DNA of 64,000 nt from Glycomyces albidus (lineage in GTDB: Bacteria; Actinomycetota; Actinomycetes; Mycobacteriales; Micromonosporaceae). Under the pieces are notes generated by a model that was given only the letters and a program-made list of their open reading frames with translations, was not told the origin of the DNA and made no database searches. Within the stretch, counting starts at the first letter, position 1. Each line of letters starts with the position of its first letter. Positions 34,000 through 43,914 of the stretch are shown here, one piece after another. Where the stretch lies: assembly GCF_009451885.1 (NCBI RefSeq), contig NZ_WIAO01000005.1:163813-227812 (forward strand), read 5' to 3'. A program made the position numbers and the translations under genes.

Positions 34000-34554
34000 C
34001 TATTTGACGGCGACGCCCGCCTGCTCGAAGTCCTCGAGGGCCTTCGCCTTCGTCTCCTCGGCGACGGCCGCCGTGTAGTCGAGCAGGACCGTCGTCTTGA
34101 AGCCCGCGGCGGCGGCGTCGAGGGCGGTGGCGCGCACGCAGTGGTCGGTGGCGATGCCGACGACGTCGACCGCGTCCACGTCGCGGGTGCGCAGCCACTC
34201 GGTGAGGCCGGTCTCGCCCGAGGAGCCCTCGAACCCGGAGTAGGCGGCCTCGTAGGCGCCCTTGTCGAAGACCGCTTCGGCCAGCGTGTGGTCGAAGTCG
34301 GGGTGGAACGCCGACCCGGCGGTGCCGACGACGCAGTGCGGCGGCCACGAGTCGCGGAAGTCGGGCTCGGCCGAGAAGTGCAGGCCCGGGTCGATGTGCC
34401 AGTCCCGGGTGGCGACCACGTGGTCCCAGCGGCCGGGGGCGGCCTTGATGAGTTCGGTGACGGCCGCCGCGACGGCCGCGCCGCCCGCGACGGGCAGCGA
34501 CCCGCCCTCACAGAAGTCGTTCTGGACGTCTACCACGATCAGTGCCCGGCTCAT
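34000..34554 (-). CDS. pncA: Nicotinamidase (isochorismatase-like hydrolase)
   Basis: This 184-residue enzyme hydrolyses nicotinamide to nicotinate for NAD salvage. The catalytic triad can be read: Asp in VVDVQNDF, Lys in FDKGAYEAAYSGF and Cys in IATDHCVRAT. The metal-binding DWHIDPGLHFS is also present. The ATG at 34554 was chosen over an upstream frame extension because the family starts with the first beta strand RALIVVDVQ. It is monocistronic and converges on the sigma array. Confidence 0.92.
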   Translation of the reverse strand: MSRALIVVDVQNDFCEGGSLPVAGGAAVAAAVTELIKAAPGRWDHVVATRDWHIDPGLHFSAEPDFRDSWPPHCVVGTAGSAFHPDFDHTLAEAVFDKGAYEAAYSGFEGSSGETGLTEWLRTRDVDAVDVVGIATDHCVRATALDAAAAGFKTTVLLDYTAAVAEETKAKALEDFEQAGVAVK

Positions 34555-34640
34555 GTCACCGATCCTAGTGACGCGGGGCCGGTACCGGTAGTGCAGGCGC
34601 CACAACCGGCCCGGTTTTCCGCTCCCGCGGGCAACGCGAA

Positions 34641-34666
34641 AGCCCGCCGGCCGGAGCCGACGGGCT
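34641..34666 (-). terminator. Terminator of ctaD
   Basis: agcccgccggc / gccgacgggct, an 11-bp stem with one mismatch and a four-base loop, lies 18 bases past the ctaD stop. Confidence 0.55.
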
Positions 34667-34683
34667 GTCGCACGAGGTCCGAC

Positions 34684-36360
34684 CTAGTGGCCCTTGACCT
34701 CTTTGACCAGGTGTCCCCACTTCTCGTCGAAGACGGGGCGCTCCGAGCGGATGCGCGGGAGGCGGTCGAAGTTGCGCAGCGGCGGCGGGCAGCTCGTCGC
34801 CCATTCGAGCGAGCCGCCGTAGCCCCACGGGTCGTTCGTCTCGACCACGCGGCCGGCCTTCCAGGACTTGAACAGGTTCCAGATGAACGGCAGGGTCGAC
34901 AGGCCCAGGACGAACGCGCCGATCGTCGACACCATGTTCAGCGTCGTGAAGCCGTCCGACTCCAGGTAGTCGGCGTACCGGCGGGGCATGCCCTCGGCGC
35001 CGAGCCAGTGCTGGACCAGGAACGTGGTGTGGAAGCCGATGAAGGTCAGCCAGAAGTGGACCTTCGCGAGGCGCTCGTCGTACATGCGCCCGGCGACCTT
35101 CGGGAACCAGAAGTACACGCCGGCGTAGACCGCGAACACGATCGTGCCGAACAGCACGTAGTGGAAGTGCGCGACCACGAAGTACGAGTCGGAGACGTGG
35201 AAGTCGACCGGCGGGCTCGCGAGCAGGACGCCCGACAGGCCGCCGAGGAGGAACGTGACCAGGAACCCGAGGCTGAACATCATCGGCGCCTCGAAGGTGA
35301 GCTGGCCCTTCCACATGGTGCCGATCCAGTTGAAGAACTTCACGCCGGTCGGGACCGCGATCAGGAACGTCATCAGCGAGAAGAACGGCAGCATGACCGC
35401 GCCGGTCGCGTACATGTGGTGCGCCCACACCGCCATCGACAGGCCCGCGATCGCCAGCGTCGCGGCGACGAGGGTCTTGTAGCCGAAGATCGGCTTGCGG
35501 CTGAACACCGGGAAGATCTCCGAGACGATGCCGAAGAACGGCAGCGCCACGATGTACACCTCGGGGTGGCCGAAGAACCAGAACAGGTGCTGCCACAGGA
35601 TCGCGCCCCCGGTCTCCGAGTCGAAGACGTGCGCGCCGAGCTGGCGGTCGGCCATGACGGCGAGGAGCGCGGCGAACAGGATCGGGAACACCAGGATCAT
35701 CAGCAGGCTCGTGATGAGGATGTTCCACGTGAAGATCGGCATCCGGAACATGAGCATGCCCGGCGCGCGCATCGTCACGATCGTGGTGATCATGTTGACG
35801 GCGCCGAGGATCGTGCCCGCACCCGAGATGCCCAGGCCGACGAACCACATGTCCGCGCCGATCCCGGGGGAGTTCACGGCGTTCGACAGCGGCTGGTACG
35901 CGAACCAGCCGAAGGACGCCGCGCCGCCCGGGGTGATGAACCCGGCGACCGCGAGGGTCGAGCCGAGCAGGTACAGCCAGTACGCGAACGCGTTCAGGCG
36001 CGGGAACGCGACGTCGGGCGCGCCGATCTGCAGGGGCACCAGGTAGTTGCCGAACGCGAACACGATGGGCGTCGCGAACATGAGCAGCATGATGGTGCCG
36101 TGCATCGTGAACAGCTGGTTGAACTGCTCAGAGGACACGATCTGGAGTCCGGGCTGGAACAGCTCCGCGCGGATCAGCAGGGCCAGGATGCCGCCGATCG
36201 CGAAGAACGCGAACGACGTCACGAAGTAGAGCAGGCCGATCTGCTTGGCGTCGGTCGTGCGGAGTGTGCGGGCGAGCCAGGAGCCCTTCGGCTCGCGGCG
36301 CACCGGCCAGGGACGCGCGACGATAGGCGTTGGCTCAAGCTTCGGCTCAACCGTGGTCAC
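34684..36360 (-). CDS. ctaD: Cytochrome c oxidase subunit I (aa3 type)
   Basis: The 558-residue protein is the catalytic subunit of the terminal oxidase, with twelve membrane helices carrying heme a, heme a3 and CuB. Diagnostic motifs are [10 protein letters not shown] (heme a ligand), [10 protein letters not shown] (CuB ligand and the cross-linked Tyr), WAHHMY (CuB histidines) and AHFHYVLFG (heme ligands). The GTG at 36360 has GGAGG eight bases upstream, whereas the longer frame start at 36402 does not. The other oxidase genes (ctaC, ctaE, qcr) are not next to it, which is common for ctaD copies in actinomycetes. Confidence 0.95.
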   Translation of the reverse strand: MTTVEPKLEPTPIVARPWPVRREPKGSWLARTLRTTDAKQIGLLYFVTSFAFFAIGGILALLIRAELFQPGLQIVSSEQFNQLFTMHGTIMLLMFATPIVFAFGNYLVPLQIGAPDVAFPRLNAFAYWLYLLGSTLAVAGFITPGGAASFGWFAYQPLSNAVNSPGIGADMWFVGLGISGAGTILGAVNMITTIVTMRAPGMLMFRMPIFTWNILITSLLMILVFPILFAALLAVMADRQLGAHVFDSETGGAILWQHLFWFFGHPEVYIVALPFFGIVSEIFPVFSRKPIFGYKTLVAATLAIAGLSMAVWAHHMYATGAVMLPFFSLMTFLIAVPTGVKFFNWIGTMWKGQLTFEAPMMFSLGFLVTFLLGGLSGVLLASPPVDFHVSDSYFVVAHFHYVLFGTIVFAVYAGVYFWFPKVAGRMYDERLAKVHFWLTFIGFHTTFLVQHWLGAEGMPRRYADYLESDGFTTLNMVSTIGAFVLGLSTLPFIWNLFKSWKAGRVVETNDPWGYGGSLEWATSCPPPLRNFDRLPRIRSERPVFDEKWGHLVKEVKGH

Positions 36361-36586
36361 CTGTGGGCCTCCAGATTCATTTCCAGGTAGCGAACGCAGC
36401 ATAGCCCCGCGAGAGGCCGCCCACGCGGAGGGGCGCAGCCGGAGCGACGTGGCGGAGCGTGAGCGTTCGATGGGCGCTCAGTGGTTGTCGCAGGTCGCAT
36501 ACACGACCCGTCATGTGGGGGAGCAGCACCGCGCGGGCCGTCGCCGGGCGCGGCCGCACGCGGGTGAGGAATCTCCTACGGGACGG

Positions 36587-36991
36587 TCAGACGCCGCCGC
36601 GCGCATCCGGTTCGAGCGCGGCGTAGACCCGCTTCACCAGCAGGGCGGTCTCGTAGCCGACCTGGCCGAGGTCGCAGCCGGCGTTCGCGAGGACCGCGAG
36701 CTGGGCCCGGTCGCCGACGGCCATGAGCAGCAGCACGCCCTCGTCCATGTCGATGACCGACTGGCGGATCCGGCCCGCGTCGAGGACCTTCGCCGCACCC
36801 GTCGTCAGGCTCGCGAGCCCGGAGGTGATGGCGGCGAGCTGGTCGGCCCGGTCGGTCGACAGCCCTCGGGAGGCGGCGATGGCGAGGCCGTCGACGGAGA
36901 CCGTGAGCGCCTCTGACACATCCGGGACCTTCTCCACGAAGGAGGTCAGGAGCCAGTCGAGTTCACCGACGTTCTTGTCCTTGCTATCCAT
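36587..36991 (-). CDS. Roadblock/LC7-domain protein (CvnB-like)
   Basis: The 134-residue protein is one roadblock/LC7 domain: [29 protein letters not shown], then [20 protein letters not shown] and [24 protein letters not shown]. In actinomycete conservons this protein partners a sensor kinase and a small GTPase. It lies 11 bases downstream of the kinase gene in one operon. The usual next genes (a DUF742 protein and a GTPase) are missing; ctaD follows instead. The ATG at 36991 starts with the first helix. Confidence 0.85.
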   Translation of the reverse strand: MDSKDKNVGELDWLLTSFVEKVPDVSEALTVSVDGLAIAASRGLSTDRADQLAAITSGLASLTTGAAKVLDAGRIRQSVIDMDEGVLLLMAVGDRAQLAVLANAGCDLGQVGYETALLVKRVYAALEPDARGGV

Positions 36992-37002
36992 CTCGCTGCT
37001 TT

Positions 37003-39420
37003 CTATTGGCGTTGTTCGTGCGCGGCGGCCGCCGCGATGCCGGAGGCGAAACCGGCGAGCCGGTCCCGGATCTCCGCCGGGTCGAGATCGGCTCCGCCGC
37101 CCTGGCGGGCACTGGGGACGGAACCGGGGAGCAGTCGGGAACCCGGCGCGCGACGGGGCAGTTCGGCGCCGTTGGTCCTGCCGGAGTCTTCCAGTGCTCG
37201 GTTCACCTTCCTGAAGGTAACATCCAGCATCTCGGGAGCGGGGCCCGCAGGTGCCTGCGCCGGCTTCCCTCCGTTGAGTGTTCCGCCAGCTACAGGCCGT
37301 GGCGCGGGGGCCGGACCGGCCTTGCGCGGGCGCGGCACGATCGGCTCGACCGCGCTCGGCGCGGACGCCTCGGCGCCCGTCCCGGTCACCGGCAGGTTCG
37401 CCGCCCGGGCCGACAGCGCCAGCCGCGCGGCCGAACCCGACATGTCCGGCGACAGCCCCACCGGGTCCTCAGCGTGGGCGCTCGCCGGGATGCGCACCAG
37501 CGCGAGCGTGCCCTTGCCCATCGTCGAGTGGAGCTGGACGCTGATGGAGTGCTCGGCGGCGAGCCGCCCGACCACCAGGAGGCCCATCGTCGCGGTCAGC
37601 TCCGAGTTCAACTGGGTCGGCTCGGCCAGGCGGCGGTTGATCGCGGCCATCGGCTCGGGCGCGAGCCCGATGCCGTCGTCGGCGATCGAGATGACGATCT
37701 CCGAACCCGAGCGGCGCGTGGTCACCCGCACCGACTGGGTCGGCGGCGAGTACGCGGCCGCGTTGTCGAGCAGCTCCGCGAGGATCCGCACCAGGTCGCC
37801 GGCGGGCTTCGTCTCGAGGCGGGCCGACACCTGGTTCTCGACCACGACGCGGCCGGCGTCCTCGATCTCGGCGACCGCGTCGCGGATGATCGTGTCCAGG
37901 TTCGCCGGGTGGTTGTACCGGCGCTGCGGGTCCCCGCCCGCGAGCAGGAGCAGGTTCTCCTCGTTGCGGCGCATGCGCGCGAGCAGGTGGTAGACGCTGC
38001 GCCACTCCTCCGGGACCGCGTGGTCCGGGGACTGCTCGACCAGGGACTCCATGACCTGCTGCTGGCGGCGGATGAGGCTCTGGCCGCGGCGGGCGAGCGT
38101 CTTCATCATCGCCTCGACGTCGATGCGCAGCAGCGCCTGGTTCGCGGTCTGGCGCAGCGCCTGGTGGTGGGCGGCGCTGAACGCCTCGGCGAGGCTGTCG
38201 AGCTCGTCGGAGTAGCGCGAATCGGACGACATGGCGGTCTGGCGCTTCGCGGTCTGCAGCAGCCGGTCGACCTCGTCGGCGTTGGCCGCCTGCGAGACGG
38301 CGGCCACGGTCTTCGGCAGCGTGTCGTACGCGGCGGTCAGCGTCGCCTCGCGGACGCCGTCGACGCGGAGGCTGATGCGCCGCGCCAGCATCGCCGCGGA
38401 GATGATCGACGTCAGCGCCAGCACGATCACCAGCGCGAACGTCGTGAGCAGTGTCCGCGAGGACGCGTCGCGGATGAGCTCCACATCGTCCTGCATGGAG
38501 TCCAGGACCGACTGCTGGCTGGTGTCGAGGGCCGCGACGATCGCGCCCTGCGCCTCCGTGAACTCCTCGGGGCTGATCGTCGGCACGTTCCCGCGCACGT
38601 AGACCCCGAGCGCCTCCTGCGCGGTCTCGATCTGCTCGGAGGCCATCGCCTCCCGGTAGACCGCGGCGGTGTCCGCCGACGCGTTCGCCTGGAACTCGGT
38701 GATCTGCCGGTCGAAGTTCCCCGACAGGTACGCCGCGTTCGACAGCTCCGCGCGCCCGACCACGACCGCCTGCGCCTCGTCGAGGCTCACCAGGTCGGTC
38801 GAGACGCTGAACTGGATCTCCGCGGCGAACCGGCTGGCCTGCATGAGGGCCGCGAGCGAGTCCAGGTGCGCGGCGACCTCGGCGTCGTCGACCAGGCGCG
38901 GGAGGATCGCGGCGATCCCGACGATCTTGTTGGCCACGTCCCGGTACACCAGGTACGCGTCGGCGACGTCGTCGTCGGTGAGGGACGCCTCGCCGGCGGC
39001 CAGCCGGTCGAAGGCCGCGCGGGCCGTCTCCAGGTCCCCGGCTTTCGCGAACAGGGACTCGAGGTCGTCCGCGAGATCGGGGAAGCGCGCGGTCACCGAC
39101 GCCGCGTTGCCCTCGAGCCGCCCGAACGCCTCATCGGTCTCGCGGCGGGCCACCGCCGAGTCGACCCGGCCGCCGCCGCCGTTGATCACCGACGCCACCA
39201 GCGGTCCCGCCTCGAGCCGGTGCGCCTCCAGCGCGCCGTTGAGATCCCCGGAGAGTCCGGCGAGCACCTCCGCGTCCGTCGCGTTCTGGTACTCGTCCCA
39301 GACGCTGACCGTCTGGAACAGCCCGAGCACCAGCATCCCCATGAGCGCCGCGGCGATCGGAAGCATCAACTGCATCCGGATGGGGAGACGGCTGGTGCGC
39401 TGCCGGGCTTTACGGGACAT
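37003..39420 (-). CDS. Sensor histidine kinase-like protein with nitrate/nitrite-sensing-type domain (CvnA-like)
   Basis: The 805-residue protein has one membrane helix near the N-terminus ([18 protein letters not shown]), a ~280-residue helical extracytoplasmic region of the NIT type, a second helix ([21 protein letters not shown]), a HAMP-like linker, a helical dimerisation region and an HATPase domain with [14 protein letters not shown] and [11 protein letters not shown] Pro/Ala-rich tail follows to the end. A phospho-accepting histidine like that of classical kinases is not obvious, as in conservon kinases. The ATG at 39420 gives a clean signal-anchor. It is co-transcribed with the roadblock gene. 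Confidence 0.83.
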   Translation of the reverse strand: MSRKARQRTSRLPIRMQLMLPIAAALMGMLVLGLFQTVSVWDEYQNATDAEVLAGLSGDLNGALEAHRLEAGPLVASVINGGGGRVDSAVARRETDEAFGRLEGNAASVTARFPDLADDLESLFAKAGDLETARAAFDRLAAGEASLTDDDVADAYLVYRDVANKIVGIAAILPRLVDDAEVAAHLDSLAALMQASRFAAEIQFSVSTDLVSLDEAQAVVVGRAELSNAAYLSGNFDRQITEFQANASADTAAVYREAMASEQIETAQEALGVYVRGNVPTISPEEFTEAQGAIVAALDTSQQSVLDSMQDDVELIRDASSRTLLTTFALVIVLALTSIISAAMLARRISLRVDGVREATLTAAYDTLPKTVAAVSQAANADEVDRLLQTAKRQTAMSSDSRYSDELDSLAEAFSAAHHQALRQTANQALLRIDVEAMMKTLARRGQSLIRRQQQVMESLVEQSPDHAVPEEWRSVYHLLARMRRNEENLLLLAGGDPQRRYNHPANLDTIIRDAVAEIEDAGRVVVENQVSARLETKPAGDLVRILAELLDNAAAYSPPTQSVRVTTRRSGSEIVISIADDGIGLAPEPMAAINRRLAEPTQLNSELTATMGLLVVGRLAAEHSISVQLHSTMGKGTLALVRIPASAHAEDPVGLSPDMSGSAARLALSARAANLPVTGTGAEASAPSAVEPIVPRPRKAGPAPAPRPVAGGTLNGGKPAQAPAGPAPEMLDVTFRKVNRALEDSGRTNGAELPRRAPGSRLLPGSVPSARQGGGADLDPAEIRDRLAGFASGIAAAAAHEQRQ

Positions 39421-39513
39421 CTCGGGGGGCGTCCTTTCTGGGGGCGACGGTCCGCGCTGCGGCGTGCTGGACACCATCTTCGCTTGTCGCCGGAGGGGCA
39501 GTTGAGGCGGGGC

Positions 39514-40857
39514 TCACCCCACGAGCGGGCGCGCCGAAGGGTACCGGTATAGCCGTTTTCGTGCACGAAGAGCCAGCGAAGCGGCGAAGAGCACCGGTCC
39601 GACACGGCCCGTGTACATGGCGATCGTCAGCAGCCACTTGGACGGGTCCGACAGGTCGTAGGTGATGCCCGTCGACTGGCCCATCGTCGCGAACGCGCTG
39701 GTCACCTCGAACATGATCGACGTGATGTCGATGTGCGGCTCGAAGCGCTGCATGAGGAACACGCCGAACGCGTTGCACGCCACGTACACCAGCGCCACGG
39801 TGAGCGCCTCGCGCACGACCGGCGGGTCGATGCGGTGGCGGAACGCGGTCACGTCGGGCTCGCCGCGGACCTCGGCCCAGATGACCAGGAGCAGCAGGAA
39901 GAACGTGGTGACCTTGATGCCGCCCGCGGTCGAGGCGGAGCCGCCGCCGATGAAGGCCAGGATGATCGACGCCAGCTGCGAGTCGTCCTGCATCGCGCCG
40001 ATGTCGACCGAGTTGAAGCCGCTGGCGCGGACCATCGCCGACTGGAAGAACGCCGGGAGGATCCGGTCGTACCAGGCCCATTGGCCGAACGTCGCGGGGT
40101 TCGCCCACTCGATCGCCAGGAACGCCGCCCAGCCGCCGACGATGAGGATCGCCGAACCGACGAGCGTGAGCTTGGTGTGGACCGACCACTGCCGCCGGCC
40201 CCAGTGGCGGCGGGTCACCTCGTAGATCACGGGCATGCCGAGCGCACCGAGGATCGACCCCAGCGCGATCGGCACGCAGATCCACGGGTCGGTCGCGAAC
40301 TGCATGAGCGAGTCCGAGAACAGCGCGAAGCCGGCGTTGTTGAAGGCGCTCACCGAGTGGTAGATCCCGTACCAGACCGCGTCGCCGAGCCCGTAGCCGA
40401 TCACGGAGAACCGCGCCGTGAGCGCCAGCGCCATCAGCGCCTCCACGATGAGGCTGAAGGCGATGGTGCGCAGCAGGATCGCCCGGAAGTCGCCGAGGCT
40501 GAGCGCCTGGCTGACCTCCATGCGGGTCGCCAGCTTCGTGCGCAGGCCGAGCCGGTGCGTGACGAGCAGCGCCATGAGGACGGCGCTCGTCATGATGCCG
40601 AAGCCGCCGATCTGGAAGCACAGCATGATGACGAACTGGCCGAACCAGGTCCAGTGGACGGGCGTGTCCACGGTGACCAGTCCCGTCACCGAGACGGCGG
40701 AGGTCGCGGTGAACAGGGCGTCGCTGAAGTGCGTCGGGCGCGCCCCCGCGCTCGCGACCGGGAGCATGAGCAGCAGCGCCCCGGACAGGATCACCGCCAT
40801 GAACAGGAACGGGATCAGGCGGCCGGGGTGGCGGAAGAACGCTTTGACTTTGGCCAT
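39514..40857 (-). CDS. TrkH/KtrB-family potassium channel-transporter subunit
   Basis: The 447-residue membrane protein has the four-fold M1-P-M2 pore plan with filter segments SAVSVTGL, SAFNNAGF, STAGGIK and FATMGQSTGI. It imports K+ when gated by the RCK protein encoded just upstream in the operon. Length fits KtrB/TrkH proteins of actinobacteria. It starts one base after the regulatory gene's stop, so the two are coupled. Confidence 0.9.
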   Translation of the reverse strand: MAKVKAFFRHPGRLIPFLFMAVILSGALLLMLPVASAGARPTHFSDALFTATSAVSVTGLVTVDTPVHWTWFGQFVIMLCFQIGGFGIMTSAVLMALLVTHRLGLRTKLATRMEVSQALSLGDFRAILLRTIAFSLIVEALMALALTARFSVIGYGLGDAVWYGIYHSVSAFNNAGFALFSDSLMQFATDPWICVPIALGSILGALGMPVIYEVTRRHWGRRQWSVHTKLTLVGSAILIVGGWAAFLAIEWANPATFGQWAWYDRILPAFFQSAMVRASGFNSVDIGAMQDDSQLASIILAFIGGGSASTAGGIKVTTFFLLLLVIWAEVRGEPDVTAFRHRIDPPVVREALTVALVYVACNAFGVFLMQRFEPHIDITSIMFEVTSAFATMGQSTGITYDLSDPSKWLLTIAMYTGRVGPVLFAASLALRARKRLYRYPSARPLVG

Positions 40858-40858
40858 G

Positions 40859-41539
40859 TCAGGTGGTGGAGGCGAACGCTTCGACCTTGGTGGTCGCCCC
40901 GGAGACGATGAGGGTGTCCCCCTGGGAGACCACGGTGTCCGGGGTCGCGTACGTGAAGTCCTCGCCGGGCTGCTTGACGCCGACGACGGTGACGCCGTAC
41001 TTCGAGCGCAGCTTCGACTCGCCGAGGGTCTTCCCGACCGCCTCCGCGGGGGCCTTGGTCTTGACGATCGCGAAGCCGTCGTCGAACTCGATGAAGTCGA
41101 GCATCTTGCCGCTCACCAGGTGCGCGACCCGCTCGCCCATCGCCGCCTCGGGGTAGACCACGTGGTGGGCGCCGGTGCGGTGGAGGATCTGGCCGTGCTT
41201 GGCGTTGATGGCCTTCGCCCAGATCTCGCGGACGCCGGCCTCCTCGCAGGCGAGGACGGTGAGGACGCTCGCCTCGATGTCGGTGCCGATCGCGACGACG
41301 ACGTGGTCGAACTCGCCGATGCCGAGCTGCGCGAGGACCGCCGACTCGGTCGAGTCGGCCTGCACCACGTGCGTGAGGGTCTCGGAGGCGCGCTGGACGA
41401 TCTCGGGGCGCTCGTCGATGGCGAGGACCTCGTGGCCCAGCCGCGTGAGCGACTCGGCGACGGCGGACCCGAACCGGCCCAGGCCGATCACCGCGATGGT
41501 CTCCTCCGGGAGCCGTTCGCTTCTGCCGAACAGGTTCAT
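40859..41539 (-). CDS. TrkA/KtrA-family potassium uptake regulatory subunit (RCK)
   Basis: The 226-residue cytoplasmic protein has an RCK-N Rossmann domain with VIGLGRFGSAVAESL (dinucleotide-binding GXGXXG) and an acidic AIDERPE strand end, then an RCK-C domain near the C-terminus (VGVKQPGEDFTYATPDTVV). It gates the adjacent TrkH/KtrB subunit in response to NAD(H) or ATP/ADP. The ATG at 41539 is preceded by sequence without a strong ribosome site. It forms a two-gene operon. Confidence 0.9.
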   Translation of the reverse strand: MNLFGRSERLPEETIAVIGLGRFGSAVAESLTRLGHEVLAIDERPEIVQRASETLTHVVQADSTESAVLAQLGIGEFDHVVVAIGTDIEASVLTVLACEEAGVREIWAKAINAKHGQILHRTGAHHVVYPEAAMGERVAHLVSGKMLDFIEFDDGFAIVKTKAPAEAVGKTLGESKLRSKYGVTVVGVKQPGEDFTYATPDTVVSQGDTLIVSGATTKVEAFASTT

Positions 41540-41652
41540 CCGCTCATCCCTTGGCCTGGCTCAGGTGCTGACACGAGACCTGATTGTGCCACCCGGCCCG
41601 GCGCCGCGGGCGAGGCGGCCGTCACGTGCGTTCGGGCTGGGGGCGAAAGAAT

Positions 41653-41691
41653 GAGGAGGGCGGTCGATAACCCCTCATGACCGCCCCCCTC
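41653..41691 (-). terminator. Terminator of the ehu operon
   Basis: gaggagggcggtc / gaccgcccccctc, a 13-base arm pair with one mismatch and a 13-base loop, lies 42 bases past the ehuA stop and is followed on the minus strand by a T/C-rich run. Confidence 0.55.
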
Positions 41692-41733
41692 GAACACCCC
41701 TAACACTCTCCAAGGATGGAGGAGTCTTCAAGT

Positions 41734-42531
41734 CTACTCTGCGAGCACGGCGCGAAGGAAGTCCTGAGTGCGGGCTTCTTGGGGTTCGGAGAACATCGCC
41801 TCGGGGGGTCCCTGCTCGACGATCCGGCCGCTGTCGAACATCATCACGCGGTCCGAGACGTCTCGGGCGAAGCCCATCTCGTGGGTCACGCACAGCATGG
41901 TGATGCTCGTGGTGTCGGCGATGTCGCGCAGGACCGCGAGGACGTCGGCGACGAGCTCCGGGTCCAGGGCGCTGGTGACCTCGTCGAGCAGGAGGATGTC
42001 CGGGTCCATCGCCAGGGCGCGGGCGATCGCGACGCGCTGCTGCTGGCCGCCGGACAGGTGCGACGGGTACGCGTCGGTCTTGTCGGACAGGCCGACGAGC
42101 TCGAGCAGGTCACGGGCCTTCGCCTCGGCCTCCTCTTTGGAGCGCCCGGCGACGTGGACCTGCGCCTCGGTGACGTTGCGCAGGACCCGCATGTTGGGGA
42201 ACAGGTTGAACTGCTGGAAGACCATGCCGACGCTCGAGCGGCGCCGGCGCAGCCACCGCTCGTTGGCGGGCACGAGCCGGCCGCGCTTCTCCATGTGCGA
42301 GTAGGGCTGCCCCTCGACCCAGACGACGCCGCCGTCCCGCTCGGGGTCGGCCTTGGGCGTCACCTTCTCGAGGGTCATCAGGAGCCGGAGGATCGTGGTC
42401 TTCCCCGAGCCGGACGGTCCGATGAGGGTGACGCGCTCGCCGGGGTCGACCCGGAAGCTCAGCTCGTCGAGCACCTTGAGAGCGCCGAAGGACTTGTCCA
42501 CCCGGTCGAACTCAATAATTGGACTTGGCAA
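41734..42531 (-). CDS. ehuA: Polar amino acid/ectoine-type ABC transporter ATPase (EhuA-like)
   Basis: This 265-residue importer ATPase has Walker A GPSGSGKTT, Q-loop VFQQFNLFP, signature LSGGQQQR, Walker B ILLLDEVTSALD and H-loop CVTHEMGF. It powers the EhuCD permease for uptake of ectoine/hydroxyectoine or related amino acids. It overlaps ehuD by 20 bases and is last in the operon. The solute assignment comes from the binding protein and gene order; the ATPase alone would fit any polar amino acid importer. Confidence 0.85.
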   Translation of the reverse strand: MPSPIIEFDRVDKSFGALKVLDELSFRVDPGERVTLIGPSGSGKTTILRLLMTLEKVTPKADPERDGGVVWVEGQPYSHMEKRGRLVPANERWLRRRRSSVGMVFQQFNLFPNMRVLRNVTEAQVHVAGRSKEEAEAKARDLLELVGLSDKTDAYPSHLSGGQQQRVAIARALAMDPDILLLDEVTSALDPELVADVLAVLRDIADTTSITMLCVTHEMGFARDVSDRVMMFDSGRIVEQGPPEAMFSEPQEARTQDFLRAVLAE

Positions 42532-43183
42532 AGCGAATCTCCAATCTCCGCATAGCGACCGCCACGGGGTAGGAGGCGGCGAGGAACAGCAGGCCGGCGA
42601 TGGTGTAGCCCTCGACGGCGCCGGTGTAGTGCTGGCCCTGGAAGGCCCGGGCCTGGGCGACCATCTCCATGACGCCGATGACGAACAGGGTCGGCACCTC
42701 CTTGAACATGGCGATGATCCAGTTGCCGACGGCGGCCGCGGAGCGGCGGAACATCTGCGGGAGGACCACCGCGCCCCAGACCCGGCGGGTCGGGAGGTTC
42801 AGGGCCGTCGCGGCCTCCCACTGGCCCTGGGGGATCGCGTCGATCCCGGCCCGGAAGGACTCCGACGTGTAGGACGCGTAGTGGACGCCGAGGACGGCCG
42901 AGCCGACGGCGAACGCGCTCCAGTCGGGGTTGATGTAGAGACTCGTCGCCGTCCAGACGATGAGCACCTGCACCAGCAGCGGCGTGTTGCGGATGAACTG
43001 GAAGGCCAGGCTCAGCGGCCGGCGCAGCCACACCGGCCCGCCGCGCTCGCCGATCGCCACGAACAGGCCCAGGACGACCGCGATGATCCCGGCCACGAGC
43101 GTGACCTGGAGGACGACGAGGAAGCCGTCCCACATCGCCGGGAAGATCTCCCGGACGGTCTCGTTGCTCCATCCGGTCTGCAT
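42512..43183 (-). CDS. ehuD: ABC transporter permease (EhuD-like)
   Basis: The 223-residue permease of the HisM/GlnP type has five or so membrane helices and the EAA-loop (GQWEAATALNLPTRRVWG) that docks the ATPase. The ATG at 43183 overlaps the TGA of ehuC (TGATG), so the two permeases are made in step and probably form a heterodimer. The longer upstream frame is a shadow. RNTPLLVQVLIVW before the loop is typical of polar amino acid permeases. Confidence 0.85.
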   Translation of the reverse strand: MQTGWSNETVREIFPAMWDGFLVVLQVTLVAGIIAVVLGLFVAIGERGGPVWLRRPLSLAFQFIRNTPLLVQVLIVWTATSLYINPDWSAFAVGSAVLGVHYASYTSESFRAGIDAIPQGQWEAATALNLPTRRVWGAVVLPQMFRRSAAAVGNWIIAMFKEVPTLFVIGVMEMVAQARAFQGQHYTGAVEGYTIAGLLFLAASYPVAVAMRRLEIRFAKSNY

Positions 43184-43905
43184 CAGCCGACACCTCCCGC
43201 CGCGACGGCCGGGTCGAGGCGGCCCTTGACGGGTTTCGCGTCGACCCCCAGGCCGCGCTTGGCCCTGCGTTCGAGCGCCCGCATGCCCGTCCAGATGAGC
43301 CAGGCGAGCACGAAGTAGATGACCAGGACGACGCCGTAGTGCAGCAGCCGGTCCTGCCCGGGCTGCTTGCCGATGAGCCCGGCCAGCCAGGTGATGTCGA
43401 GGATCCCGATCACCGACACCAGCGCGGACGCCTTGAGCAGCATGATCGCGAACGCGCACAGGGAGGGGATCATCTCGGGCCACGCCTGGGGGAGCACCAC
43501 GAGCCGCATCCGCTGGAACGGCGTGAGGTTCAGGGCCGTGGACGCCTCGAGCTGCCCCTGCGGGACGGCCGCGATCGCGCCGCGCACCACCTCGGAGGAG
43601 TAGGCGCCGTAGTTGAGGCCGAGGGCGATGACGCCGGCCACGATGAGGTAGTCGAACTGGATCCCCAGCACCACCGGCATCGCGAACGCGAACCAGAACA
43701 GCTGCACCACCACCGAGGTGCCGCGGAAGAACTCCACGAACACCCGCGCCGGGGTGCGGACCGCCAGGTGCCGCGAGCCGGTCATGAGCCCGAGGGCGAA
43801 CGCGAGCACGAGCGCCAGCGCCGCGGACGCGACGGTGACCCCGATCGTGACCAGGAGCGGTTCGCCGTACCGGGGGAGTGATTCGATGACCGCGTGCAGA
43901 TCCAT
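43183..43905 (-). CDS. ehuC: ABC transporter permease (EhuC-like)
   Basis: This 240-residue permease shares the HisM/GlnP plan with its neighbour: VEFFRGTSVVVQLFW, the EAA-loop PQGQLEASTALNLTPFQRM and four to five membrane helices, with a basic C-terminal tail (ERRAKRGLG). It lies nine bases after ehuB and is coupled by overlap to ehuD. Confidence 0.85.
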   Translation of the reverse strand: MDLHAVIESLPRYGEPLLVTIGVTVASAALALVLAFALGLMTGSRHLAVRTPARVFVEFFRGTSVVVQLFWFAFAMPVVLGIQFDYLIVAGVIALGLNYGAYSSEVVRGAIAAVPQGQLEASTALNLTPFQRMRLVVLPQAWPEMIPSLCAFAIMLLKASALVSVIGILDITWLAGLIGKQPGQDRLLHYGVVLVIYFVLAWLIWTGMRALERRAKRGLGVDAKPVKGRLDPAVAAGGVG

Positions 43906-43914
43906 GCCGGCCTC

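Noticed and set aside
36587..36991. MglB of a polarity module
   Set aside because: Roadblock proteins are shared by MglAB and conservons, but the neighbouring NIT-type kinase indicates a conservon; no MglA-like GTPase is adjacent.
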